From: Budorcas taxicolor
Lineage: Eukaryota > Chordata > Mammalia > Artiodactyla > Bovidae
Length of the DNA stretch: 64,000 nucleotides
Direction: 5' to 3'
Assembly (NCBI RefSeq): GCF_023091745.1
Contig: NC_068935.1
Location: forward strand, 1,627,001 to 1,691,000
Shown here piece after piece: positions 46,375-56,958 of this stretch (its first letter is position 1; every line of letters starts with the position of its first letter). Below the pieces are notes generated by a model. That model was not told the origin of the DNA and did no database searches. It saw only the letters and a list, made by a program, of their open reading frames with translations. The position numbers were made by a program, and so were the translations under genes.

Positions 46375-46427
46375 GTAAGTATGAGCCCCAGAGTTGGTTT
46401 GGCATTTTGCAATTGGTTGACAGGACA

Positions 46428-46602
46428 TACAGTTGACTCCTGAACATGGCAGGTGTTAAGGGCACAATCCAAGTACAAATTTACTGTCCACACATCCAAT
46501 CAACCTCATATCATGTAGAATTATAATATATATTTATTGAAAAAAACCACATATAAGTGAATCCATACAGTTCAAAACCACCTTGTTCAAGGGTCAACTG
46601 TA
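46428..46602. mobile_element. MITE (Tc1/mariner-pogo type) with TA target repeat
   Basis: Terminal inverted repeats: left CAGTTGACTCCTGAACA from 46430; right reads TTGTTCAAGGGTCAACTG to 46600. Flanking TA at 46428-46429 and 46601-46602 is the target duplication of this superfamily. Length about 171 bp with no transposase. Common eutherian repeats share these ends. Confidence 0.8.
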
Positions 46603-46664
46603 CCACATCTCTGATCAACTGCATTTCCAGTCAAGTGGAGCATTTATAGAAATACAAAAGTTTG

Positions 46665-47155
46665 GTTTGCTGACATGACACCTGGGGCAGGAGTGGCTCC
46701 ATCCTGGGCCTAGAAGTTTATTTCCGCACTATATATACAACCCCTTTTGCCATTTGGTGGCCTTATTGACTAGAGAAATGATAGGGCCCACATGGGGTCC
46801 CATTGATAAGATGACACATTATGTCGACTTCTCAAACAAAGAATAAATCACCGTGATCTGTGAGACTGACCAAATTGCCCAAATGGCATCCTGTTATCTC
46901 ACTGGCGCCTATCTTCTCAAAGCTGCAAGACCACTGGATTCCAGACCTCCGACTATGTGACCATCCCTTCAGAGAACTTTTCATTGGTGGGGTATAAGAA
47001 GGAGTCCATCAGAAAGGAAGAACGCTGGTTTTCCTTAAGAGCCAGTCACCCTCTCTTTTCCCCCTAATAAATTTCCTTTTCTTGCCTGACTGCCCGGCTT
47101 GCTTTCTTTTTCTCTGCACTCGCCTTATAGGAAACATTTTTAATTGATGGTTACC
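46665..47155 (+). mobile_element. Solo LTR-like element
   Basis: Has a TATA-like TATAAG (46993-46998), a poly(A) signal AATAAA (47066-47071) and a CT/GT-rich end (CTGCCCGGCTTGCTTTC), spaced as in an ERV LTR. No gag/pol/env beside it. The boundaries are estimates because no terminal repeat or target duplication was found. Confidence 0.6.
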
Positions 47156-47929
47156 TGCTCCTTGAGAATCAGCAGATCACTGTGGGGCGAGCCCTTTGCA
47201 AGGTTGTTAATATGCTTTAAAGAGAGTTAATATGCATAATCCTGAAAAAAATAATGAAAGAAGAAAGTATAAATTAAAAGACAAACGTAAGTCATATAAA
47301 ATATGATTTAAATGTGTAACAATTATTTGATTTTTTTATATGAATAATCTGTAAGATACAAATCAGTGGGGGAATATGGACTGCCAGGATAGTAATTTGT
47401 ATTATTTGTTTTTATATGTGCCAGTGTTATTGTGATTATAATTTAAAAGAGTTCTGATCTTTCCATATTTAAAAATATCCTGGCCAGAAACCTCAGATTA
47501 ATTAGTTAAAATTTTTCCCAAGAAAATTAAATATTTTTGGTTGTAATCCAAGAGAACACAAACCTTATAAAATAGTCCTGTGTTCCATATAGATTCTAAA
47601 TATTGAGTAGTGTGGCAGATACTGAAGAATGACTATTCAAAGTCGTTTAGAACTCCCATTTACTTTACTTTACTGACTAGAAACTTAAAATATTCACCTT
47701 CTCAAATTTCTTCTTTGCAGATAAGAATGGTCATATATCCTAGTTGTGGCTGATAGAAGGTAAAAGTAAGAAACTTAGGAATGTTTCTTGGAATTCTTTT
47801 AAAAAGGACAAAATCAATGGCTATGTGAAAATAAACAAAAACCACCCAAATGAGAACAAGGAAAGGCTATTTACTCAGAGCTTGTTATAGCAAGTCAGGC
47901 AACATCATTTGCTTTTAGCAGAAGCTCAA
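47156..47929. other. Unassigned non-coding DNA
   Basis: A/T-rich; no coding frame, no named repeat. 47830-47929 may belong with 48153-48600 as one old LTR-like unit split by the SINE, but this is a guess. Confidence 0.45.
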
Positions 47930-48152
47930 AGAGAGTTGAGTTGCTCAGTCGCTTTAGTTGTGTCCAACTCTGTGACCCCAAGGACTGTAACCTACTGGAC
48001 TACTCTGTCCATGGAATTCTCCAGGCAAGAATACTGGAGTGAGTTGCCATGCCCTCCTCCAGGGATCTTCTGGATCCAGGGATAAAACCCCTGTCTCTTG
48101 TGTCTCCTGCAGTGGCAGGTAGATTCTTTACCACTAGCACCACATAGTGGTA
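47930..48152 (-). mobile_element. Bov-tA SINE
   Basis: TTGAGTTGCTCAGTCGC, then AGGCAAGAATACTGGAGTG, TCCAGGGATCTTCTGGATCC and GGTAGATTCTTTACCACTAGC: full BovB-like tail and degraded tRNA-like head, - orientation. Confidence 0.92.
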
Positions 48153-49204
48153 AAAAAAGAAAGCTTCAGGTATGCTCTAATTAGCAAGGGGGAATCAGGC
48201 TAACTAAAAGTGGGGAGTCCTATATGATTGGTTAAGGGTATTTATTTAACTTCGTTCTGCTGGAAAAGGGAGCAAAAATTAGAGTAGTTGTCAGTCATTA
48301 ACTAAGTCCTGACCATTTGGGACCTATTGTTTCAAGAGTTATTGTTTAGCTTCCTGAATTTGAATTTGTTGCTTTGGTAGAAATAGTGGACTGACTTTCT
48401 GCAGTGGTTACCATAGATATTGAGTTGGCTTTCCAGGCCTGTTGCTGAAGATTTGGGGTCAGAGTCCTATTTTTATATATGGTCTGGTCATTCTCAACTT
48501 GTATATTCAGTCTCTCAGCTGTTTCATTGATATTTTGCCTTTTGCTCTTCACCTTTCTTCCTTTTTGGAGGCACATTAGTTATATTGAAAACACAAGGAC
48601 AAAAACCACATGCTGAAGATGGCAAAAAATAAAATAGAGAGACTACACTCTTGATGACACTTTTTGTGAATTGCAAAGGTCCTATACAGCCTAATTAAAG
48701 ACTTCTTGTTACATAAGAAAGTCTCTTCTTACTTGAGGCACAATTAGTGTGGCTATCTGTCGTTTGTAGCTAAGTGAATTCTTAACTGGCAAAGGTGAGT
48801 CACTGACAGTGAGTGAGGAGAGAGAGTATGAATAGATGGAGCTAATAGCAACCTAATGGAATCCCAAATGCTCTTCCTGTGATATAGGATAAATAACCAA
48901 GATGTTATGGCTCCCTGTTAAAGTGTTATAGAAGTGGCTGTGAGCAGATTGACAATTTAATTATATTTATATAGAGAGAGTTGAGTTTATTGCCAAACTT
49001 ACTTATACTGCCTATATTTGTTAATGAAGTTATATACATAAATAATACCATGTAAATTTGGGAAATATGAGTGAAAAACAAGAAGTGTTTCTATAAAAAC
49101 TAGGTTGAATCCTTTGGTAAGACTTAATACTAAAGAGATGCTAAAAATAACTGCTATATAATTAAGTGCACTTAACCTTAAAAGACTGGAGAACAAGTCA
49201 TAAA
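48153..49204. other. Unassigned non-coding DNA
   Basis: No gene. The - strand frame 48346-48576 (76 codons) is Gln/Thr/Asn-rich and matches nothing I know. 48160-48600 has a possible old LTR character. Confidence 0.45.
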
Positions 49205-49876
49205 GTTAGATAGGAAGTTAAGCATGAACAACAACGGGTGGCCTATCTGAAAAGGATGCCAGCTGATCTCTAAATCCCTCCCTAGACACCCCAGAAGAGC
49301 TCACATATATGCTACAAAATTAACTACAGAGGCTTTTCAACTCCTGAACATGCACCCTAGGCACAGACTGAATACAAACTAACCACAGGGGCTTCTTCAA
49401 CTCCAGCACGTGTGCTCTTGATCCACAGCTGTGTCCTCAAGTAACCTTAGGCAGCTAGGAGCTTATTAAGGGTTCATAAATATTCTATACATACATACGT
49501 CTGATTATAACAGGCTGAATTTTGGGAAAGACAAGTGCAATTAAGCCTGTTGTTATGTAACTTGCAAATGTCGATCAAAATTCTCAGTCTATGCCCACTT
49601 AGATGAATATGTAAAAGCCCTATTTTGAATGTGCCCAGGCATGCCTCCTTCCCTGATTGGCCTTGAGCTTACGTGTATCTTATTTTGCACTGGGCAGAAC
49701 CAAAAGAAGAAGACAAGGAATATAAAAACGGAAGCCAAGCGGGATCGTGGCCATTCTATGGTCGGCCTGTTCCCACGTCTCAGAGATGTACTGTCTGCTG
49801 TCTGTTGAATAAAAGTTCTGTCTGCTTGATCTGTAGCTGAGCTATGACCGGTCTGTTGTTTTGAATCATTGCTACA
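49205..49876 (+). mobile_element. Solo LTR-like element
   Basis: TATA box TATAAAA (49721-49727), AATAAA (49808-49813) and a T/G-rich end closing near GCTACA (49876) give a clear U3-R-U5 order. U3 carries two imperfect direct repeats (about 49324-49375 and 49378-49435: 'GGCTTTTCAACTCC' and 'GGCTTCTTCAACTCC'), possible enhancer units. The 5' boundary is uncertain and no internal proviral sequence was found. Confidence 0.65.
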
Positions 49877-50528
49877 ATGAGATAGGAGCGGAGAAATCCT
49901 GCCTGCTTGAGCATAATTAGTCTGTCATTCCAAATCTTTATATGACTAGACAGGAACCAAGGGACAGAATTAAACTGACCTGACAATGACAATTTTAAAG
50001 TTTTCATATTCAGATTGATTCACAAGGGCATATAAATTATTGATCCAACTTAAAAAAAAATTAAGCAGGAAATTGTAGAAGTTGCAGTATGAATAAGATT
50101 TAGATAGGAGAGGTGATGTGAGAGGGACCCCAATTACTGCTCTATTTCTAAGATACAACAAAATAAGCTTGGGAGTATAGTAACTGGATGGTGAATAAAT
50201 GTGTATCAGATTAATCAAACAACTCCTGTTTTCAGTTTTCTGTTTACAAATGTGTTTTTTTGGTGTATTAGGATTTAATTTCTGAGGCTAAAAAGCCAAC
50301 ATACTTAAATAATTTGATTATTTTTTAATTATTTTCAATGTAAAAAGTTTATGTGTAAAGCTCTCATTTAAAAAATAAAAAAGCCTAATGACAGCCTCTA
50401 ATGTCAGCTTGCTGCATCATTTCACTAAAATACATAGATATGTTTTACAGGATATATAGGTTATTTTTCTATTTAGTACACAACTCAAATCTGTGTTTCC
50501 TATTTATTAGTTATCCTCTGAATCTTAG
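49877..50528. other. Unassigned non-coding DNA
   Basis: No named repeat; the two - strand frames (49780-50007, 49970-50218) have no recognised domain and the first overlaps the LTR. Confidence 0.45.
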
Positions 50529-50748
50529 AATGGGATTCCCTGGTGGCTCAGATAGTAAAGTCTCCCTACAATGTGGGAGACGTGAGTTTGATCCCTGGGT
50601 ATGGAAAATCTGCTGGAGACAAAAGTGGTATTCTTGCTCAGAATAATCCAAGTATTCTTGCTTGGAAAATCCCATGGATGGAGGAGCCTGGCAAGCTAGA
50701 GTCCATAAGGTCACAAAGAGTTGGATACGACTAAGTGACTTCACTTTT
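50529..50748 (+). mobile_element. Bov-tA SINE
   Basis: TGGGATTCCCTGGTGGCTCAG through ATCCCATGGATGGAGGAGCC and GGATACGACTAAGTGAC. Flanked by ATCTTAG (50522-50528 and 50749-50755), a plausible target duplication. Confidence 0.92.
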
Positions 50749-50782
50749 ATCTTAGTAAATTTTAAGCTAATTAGTACTATAT

Positions 50783-51638
50783 GCAGAGTACATCATGAGA
50801 AATGCTGGCCTGGAAGAAGCATAAGCTGGAATCAAGATTGCCGGGAGAAATATCAATAACCTCAGATATGCAGATGACACCACCCTTGTAGCAGAAAGTG
50901 AAGAGCAACTAAAAAGCCTCTTGATGAAAGTGAAAGAGGAGAGTGAAAAAGTTGGCTTAAAGCTCAACATTCAAAAAACTAAGATCATGGCATCTGGTCC
51001 CATTACTTCAAGGGAAATAGATGGGGAAACAGTGGAAAGAGTGTCAGACTTTTATTTTTTGTGGCTCCAAAATCACTGCAGATTGTGATTGCAGCCATGA
51101 AATTGAAAGATGCTTACTCCTTGGAAGAAAAGTTATGACCAGTCTAGATAGCATATTAAAAAGCAGAGACATTACTTTGCCAACAAAGGTCCATCTAGTC
51201 AAGGCAATGGTTTTTTCAGTGGTCATGTATGGATGTGAGAGTTGGACTGTGAAGAAAGCTGAGCACCAAAGAATTGATGCTTTTGAACTGTGATGTTGGA
51301 GGCGACTCTTGAGAGTCCCTTGGACTGCAAGGAGATCCAACCAGTCCATTGTGAAGGAGATCGGTCCTGGGTGTTCTTTGGAAGGAATGATGCTAAAGCT
51401 GAAACTCCAGTACTTTGGCCACCTCATGCGAAGAGTTGACTCACTGGAAAAGACTCTGATGCTGGGAGGGATTGGAGGCAGGAGGAGAAGGGGGTGATAG
51501 AGGATGAGATGGCTGGATGGCATCACTGACTCAATGGACATGAGTCTGAGTGAACTCCAGGAGTAGGCCTGGCATGCTGCAATTCATGGGGTCGCAAAGA
51601 GTCGGACAAGACTGAGGGACTGAACTGAACTGAACGGA
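50783..51638 (+). mobile_element. BovB 3' third
   Basis: 5'-truncated just before the RT active-site region; YADD at about 50867-50878. Runs to GACTGAACTGAACTGAACGG. Flanked by ACTATAT (50776-50782 and 51639-51645). The antisense strand has a 165-codon open frame (51044-51541), longer than any sense frame of this copy (see findings). Confidence 0.93.
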
Positions 51639-51645
51639 ACTATAT

Positions 51646-52504
51646 TTGATTAAAATATTGCTTCCATTGTTTTCTCCATGCAGTTTTATCAAAATTACCA
51701 TGTATATAGTTTGAATTGTTTCATAAATATATACTCAAATTAAAAAAAAATTATTATGGATTTTACCTTTGTGCCACTAAATTACTGCTCTTGAATGAGG
51801 TTTCTTTATTTACAGCCCTCTTTAGGCATCATAACTTTTATCTATGTTTTCCTTGGTATTTAAAAATATATTACAAACCTGTCTTTTATTCTTCTTGTAT
51901 TTTTATAAAAGTGGTGGCACTTCCAGTCCCACTCTATTGCTAGATTTGTTACTTACCTCAATCTTCTCTTGATACAGGAAGTGAATATTCTGTTGTTATT
52001 GTTATATTTGGACTAATTTCTATTTTCTTATTTATTATCTTATTTTTTGGAGCTTGTGGTTTGTGTTCTTTTTTTTCTTATGCCTGTTTAAATGACGAAC
52101 TGTATACTGATTGACATACAGCTGAAATCTACTGAAACATGGCCTAAATTTGACATTGCAGGAGGCATATATCTATTGCTCTAGGTTCCAAAGGGAAGTG
52201 CTATGAATAACATGTGCTTCATGAAGGCAAACCTGGAAATTATAGATTGCTAGGTGTGTTGGAGACTACAGGCTTTAAAACTCTTTAAAACTCTCAATTT
52301 CCTCTCAAATGTTACATATTCTGTGAAAAAAAAATCTTTGAGAAAGGATCAAGTATTATAACTATCTAGGATATGTAGATTATCTTGAAAGAAAAAAAAA
52401 ACTCTAAATGAAGCTATTTCCTTCAATATCTTTTATATGAGTTTCAGCCAAAAGGAACTTAAGTCAACTGATGGTACATTTTTATGACTGTGTAACATCT
52501 AAGC
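51646..52504. other. Unassigned non-coding DNA
   Basis: A/T-rich. Frame 51716-51943 has no recognised domain. Nothing to support. Confidence 0.5.
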
Positions 52505-52700
52505 ATGTGAATAAAACTTATTTACTCAATTCCATCATCACAACAATTCTACAAAGTATAGTCTATTAATCACAGTGAGGAAAAAAAAGCTTAAAAAGTT
52601 TAAATCACATTCCCCAAATTATTTGGTAATGTTTAGATAACATTCTTAATGACTTAGAAAGTGGTGAACCAGGGATTTAGACATAGTTCTCTCTAACTCA
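52505..52700 (-). mobile_element. MIR-like SINE relic
   Basis: 'TTTACTCAATTCCATCATCAC', 'GTGAGGAAAAAAAAGC', 'AAATCACATTCCCCAAATT' and 'GTGGTGAACCAGGGATTTAG' follow the order of the reversed MIR core, poorly conserved. Confidence 0.55.
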
Positions 52701-52819
52701 ACAGTTCTCTCTCAAAACAAACAAACAAACAAAACATACCATCCCAAAATATAATTTCAGGTATTAACAATAAAACCTGGGATAAAAAAGAAATGCTCTT
52801 TAGAACAGATTTGTAACTG

Positions 52820-52981
52820 CTAAGGGGGAAGAGATAGAGGAGGGATGGTGTGGGAGTTTGGGGTTAGCAGATGCAAACTATTACATATAGAATGAATAAA
52901 CAAGATCCTACTGTATAGCACAGGAAACTATATTCAATATCCTGTGAAAAACCATAATGAAAAAGATTATGAAAAAGAAAA

Positions 52982-53024
<43 letters not shown>

Positions 53025-53095
53025 GAATCATTTTACTGTACAACAGAAATTAACACAGCATTGTAGATCAACTATACTTCAATTTTAAAAAGAGT
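52820..53095 (+). mobile_element. L1 3'UTR fragment with (TG)n(TA)n
   Basis: L1 3'-end blocks 'GATAGAGGAGGGATGGTG', 'CCTACTGTATAGCACAGG' and 'TTTACTGTACAACAGAAATT', then 'ATCAACTATACTTCAATTT'. A microsatellite (TG then TA, 52982-53020) has expanded inside. Same L1 3'UTR type as 55529-55684. Confidence 0.82.
52982..53020. repeat. (TG)n(TA)n microsatellite
   Basis: Five TG units followed by about 14 uninterrupted TA units. Likely length-polymorphic. Confidence 0.95.
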
Positions 53096-53819
53096 GAAGA
53101 AAAAGTTATCTTTCAAAAGAAAGGCACAGTGCTTTTATCAAGTTAAAGGGAAGTGATTTTTTACAAAAAAGAAAGGAAATGTTCTTAAAATGCGTTAAAA
53201 TTTTATAGTAGCAAGCTGTAAAGAATTTCAGATACTGTTACAATCTAAATGTCATTTCATTCCTGTGTTTCCTCGTCTCAGTTGCAATGAATATCTATAT
53301 TAGAGCCATTTTCATATTCTTTCTTTTGGTCACAAACTTATTGGGTATATATATTCATAAATGTTTATTTTCATGTGTAATTGCAAAGATGATCTTGGCA
53401 ATTTCATCATTGCACAGGCACATACCACAGAAAAAAAATTTCCTACAGTTTATTTTTTTAATTCAGATAATTTCTTAACCTGTGATAAACCGCAAAAATG
53501 TACCTTTCATAGCTTATTTTACTTTGCAAAAGAGAAAGGCAGTGGCGATTATATTTCTAGAAATATCAGAGATCAAATATCACTTGATAATGTTGATTGA
53601 TATTTACATAATAACATTAAGAAGATTAATTGCAAAGGAAAATTTAAAAATTATTCAATATATATCTAAATATCTGTATCTATATCCATATATACTTTAT
53701 TGTCTTTGTTCATTGACCTACAACATATAAAATTACTATTTAAACAAGTCAAAACAATTTTTTAAACTTGTTGTCTTATATTTTTTTCATTTATCTAAGA
53801 CTACTGAGATATAATTGCA
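53096..53819. other. Unassigned non-coding DNA
   Basis: A/T-rich with overlapping short frames (53287-53730) of Ile/Phe/Lys-rich composition typical of A/T-rich non-coding DNA. Confidence 0.5.
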
Positions 53820-54780
53820 GGAACGCGCCAGGTCAGTAGGTGTCCAACACGCTACAAGAGATCAGTGGAGAAATAACTCCAGAAAGAATGAAGGGATGGA
53901 GCGAAAGCAAAAACAATACTCAGCTGTGCATGTGACTGGTGATAGAAGCAAGGTCCAAAGCTGTAAAGAGCAATATTGCATAGGAAATATCAATAACCTC
54001 AGATATGCAGATGACACCACCCTTATGGCAGAAAGTGAAGAGGAACTCAAAAGCTTCTTGATGAAACTGAAAGGGGAGAGTGAAAAAGTTGGCTTAAAGC
54101 TTAGCATACAGAAAACTAAGATCATTGCATCTGGTCCAATCACTTCATGGCAACTACATGGGGAAATAGTGGACACATTGGCTGACTTTATTTTTGGGGC
54201 TCCAAAATCACTGCAGATGGTGATTGCAGCTGTGAAATTAAAAGACACTCTTTGGAAGGAAAGTTATGACCAACCTAGATAGCATATTAAAAAGCAGAGA
54301 CATTACTTTGCCAACAAAGGTCTGTCTAGTCAAGGCTATGGTTTTTCCAGTGATCATGTATGGATGTGAGAGTTGGACTGTGAAGAAAGCTGAGTGCTGA
54401 AGAATTGATGCTTTTGAACTGTGGTGTTGGGGAAGAGTCTTGAGAGTCCCTTGGATGGCAGGGAAATCCAACCAGTCCATCCTAAAGGAGATCAGTCCTG
54501 GGTGTTCATTGGAAGGACTGATGCTGAAGCTGAAACTCCAATACTTTGGCCACCTCATGCGAAGAGTTGACTCATTGAAAAAGACCCTGATTCTGGGAGG
54601 GATCAAGGGCAGGAGGAGAACAGGACGAGAAAAGATGAGGTGGCTGGATGCCATCACTGACTCGATGAACATGTGTTTGGGTAAGCTGTGAGAGCTGGTG
54701 ATGGATAGGGAGGTCTGGTGTGCTGTGATTCATGGGGTCGCAAAGAGTCGGACACAACTGAACGACTGAACTGAACTGAC
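53820..54780 (+). mobile_element. Internally deleted BovB (5' region joined to 3' third)
   Basis: Positions 53820-53985 match BovB sequence that lies upstream of the endonuclease (ends CAATATTGCATAGGAA). It runs directly into ATATCAATAACCTCAG, which belongs to the RT just before YADD. The whole endonuclease, linker and RT N-terminus, roughly 2 kb, is missing. Flanked by ATTGCA (53814-53819 and 54781-54786). The frame is open across the joint from 53815 to 54282 (first ATG 53896), carrying RYADDTTLMAESEEELKS. Confidence 0.88.
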
Positions 54781-54786
54781 ATTGCA

Positions 54787-55027
54787 TTTGTGTCCTCTGT
54801 AGGAAAAAATATATTGATTTATTTATGTCTTTTTTTGTGTTATTTGAAAAATAAATTTTAGAGATGCCAAGTTTATTAACATATACAGCATTATTCATTT
54901 CAGTTGGAAGGGCTAAAGTTTAAGCAACACTGAAAACTCTAAGTGGTCTAAGGCAGATATCCTGTTTTGTCTCTAGTTTAGCTGTTTCTATTGATTTATT
55001 CTTTGATGTTTGGTGATCTCCCTCCAT
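54787..55027. other. Unassigned non-coding DNA
   Basis: A/T-rich spacer between BovB and the large L1M; no feature recognised. Confidence 0.5.
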
Positions 55028-55282
55028 TTTTTAAAATAAATTTTATTTTTAGAGCAGTTTTAGGTTCCCAGCAAAATTGAGAGGAAGGTACTGAAACTTC
55101 CCATGTACCCCTGCCCCTACACACTTATACCTTCCTCCTTTATCAACATCCCCAATCAGAGTGGTACACTTGTTACAACTGATGATCAAGTGACACATCA
55201 TTATCAAACAAGGTCCACTTTTTACATTGATGTTCATTCCTGCTGTACATTGAATGAGTTAGGACAAATTTATAATGACATA

Positions 55283-55509
55283 TGGGCTTCCCAGGCGGTG
55301 CTAGTGGTAAAGAACCTGCCTGCCAATGCAGGAGATATAAGAGATGCAGTTTTGATCCCTGGGTTGGGAAGATCCTCTGGAGGAAGGCATGGAAACTCCC
55401 TCCAGTATTCTCGCCTGGAGAATTCCATGGACAGAGGAGCCTGGCAGCTATAGTCCGTAGGGTCACAAAGAGTCAGACACAACTGAAGTAACTTAGCATG
55501 CACACACAC
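55283..55509 (+). mobile_element. Bov-tA SINE
   Basis: GGGCTTCCCAGGCGGTGC to CAGACACAACTGAAGTAAC plus a (CA)n tail. Flanked by a perfect 11-bp duplication ATAATGACATA (55272-55282 and 55510-55520). Head and tail are complete. Confidence 0.96.
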
Positions 55510-55520
55510 ATAATGACATA

Positions 55521-55780
55521 AATCTACCAAAGGGAAAGGGGTGGGAGAGGGAAGGAGTGGGAGTTTGGGGGTTAGCAAATGCATACTATTATAAATAGAT
55601 TATATATGCATATATATATACATACATACACATACATATATATATATATATATATAGAATGAATAAACAGCAAGGTCCTATTGTACACTTGTATTACTTT
55701 TACTTATTTGTCAAAGATCAGTTGATTATATTTATGTCAGTCTATTTCCTGGTTTTCTATTTCCTTTCATTGATCTGAGA
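55521..55780. mobile_element. L1 3'UTR piece with (TA)n, then displaced L1M ORF2 segment
   Basis: 55529-55684 is an L1 3'UTR fragment of the 52820-53095 type with an expanded AT/ACAT microsatellite (55593-55658). 55685-55780 ('ACTTGTATTACTTTTACTTATTTG...ATTGATCTGAG') repeats a piece of L1M ORF2 whose normal copy lies at about 58162-58252 and is out of order here. L1M 3'UTR resumes at about 55781. Confidence 0.7.
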
Positions 55781-56121
55781 GTAATTCATCATACAGAATA
55801 ACTTCACTGATCTAAAAATCCTCTATGCCCTGCTTTTTCATCCCTTCCTCCCAACTAACTCCTGGCAACCACAGATTTTTTTACTATCTCATTTTTTTGC
55901 CCAGAATGTCCTATAGTTGGAGTTACAGAATATAAAGCCTTTTAAGAATATCTCCTTCCTTATGCATTTGTGTCCTCCATGTCTTTTTAGAGCGAAATAA
56001 TAAGCTCCATTGTCTGCAGGTACCATAGTGTATTTATCTATTCACCTACTGAAGGACATCTTGGTTATTCCAAGTTTTGACAATCATGACTAAAGGTGCT
56101 ATAAAGATCTGTACAGTTTTT

Positions 56122-56750
56122 TCTGTGGACATAAGTTTTCAGCACCTTTGTGTAAGTATCAAGGAGCATGATTATTGGGTCATATGGTAAGAGTATGTGT
56201 TGTTTTCTAAGAAATAGCCAAACGTATTCCAATGAGGTTGTTAGCATTTTGCATTTCCGTTAGCAATGAATAAGAGTACTTGCTACTTCACATTCTCTTC
56301 CGTATTTGAATTTTTAAGTGTTCTGGATTTTGGCCTTACAAATAGTTGTGTGAAAGTGAAAATGAAGTCACTCAGTCGTGTCCAACTCTTTGCAACCCCA
56401 TGGACTGCAGAATACTAGGCTCTTCCATCCATGAAGTTTTCTAGGCAAGAGTACTGGAGTGGGTTGCCATTTCCTTCTCCAGATCTTCCTGACCCAGGGA
56501 TTGAACCTGGTCTCCCGCATTATGTGGACATAAACTTTCAACCCCTTTGTGTAAGTATCAAGGAGCATGATTATTGGGTCATATGGTAAGAGTATGTGTT
56601 GGTTTCTAAGAAACAGCCAAACTGTTTTCCATGTGGCTGTTAGCATTTTTCATTTCCATCAGCAATAAATAAAAATACTTGTTACTTAACGTTCTCTTCA
56701 ATATTTGAATTTTTCAGTGTTCTGGATTTTGGCCTTACTAATAATTGTGT
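56122..56750. repeat. About 230-bp tandem duplication of L1M with a SINE at the junction
   Basis: Units 56122-56350 and 56521-56750 both read 'GTGGACATAA-TTTCA', 'GTAAGTATCAAGGAGCATGA', 'GGTAAGAGTATGTGTTG' and 'GTTCTGGATTTTGGCCTTAC'. The two differ at roughly a tenth of positions. A - strand Bov-tA SINE (56351-56520) lies exactly between them. Confidence 0.9.
56351..56520 (-). mobile_element. Bov-tA SINE
   Basis: GTGAAAGTGAAAATGAAGTC, CACTCAGTCGTGTCCAAC, GAGTACTGGAGTGGGTTGCC, and GGGATTGAACCTGGTCTCCC at the right. The extreme tRNA-like head is missing. It sits at the junction of a duplicated L1M segment. Confidence 0.9.
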
Positions 56751-56958
56751 AGTGGTATCTTACTGTAATTTAATTTTCATTTCCCTGATGACAAATGAAG
56801 TGAAGTGCCTTTTAATATGCTTCTTTATCATCTATATGTCTTCTTTGGTGAGGAGCCTGTTAAGACCTTGGGCCATTTGTTAAGTTGTTCCCTTTTAAAT
56901 CTGTTTTAATAGTTCTTTGAAAGTTTGGATAACAACAATTTATGTGATATATCTTTTC

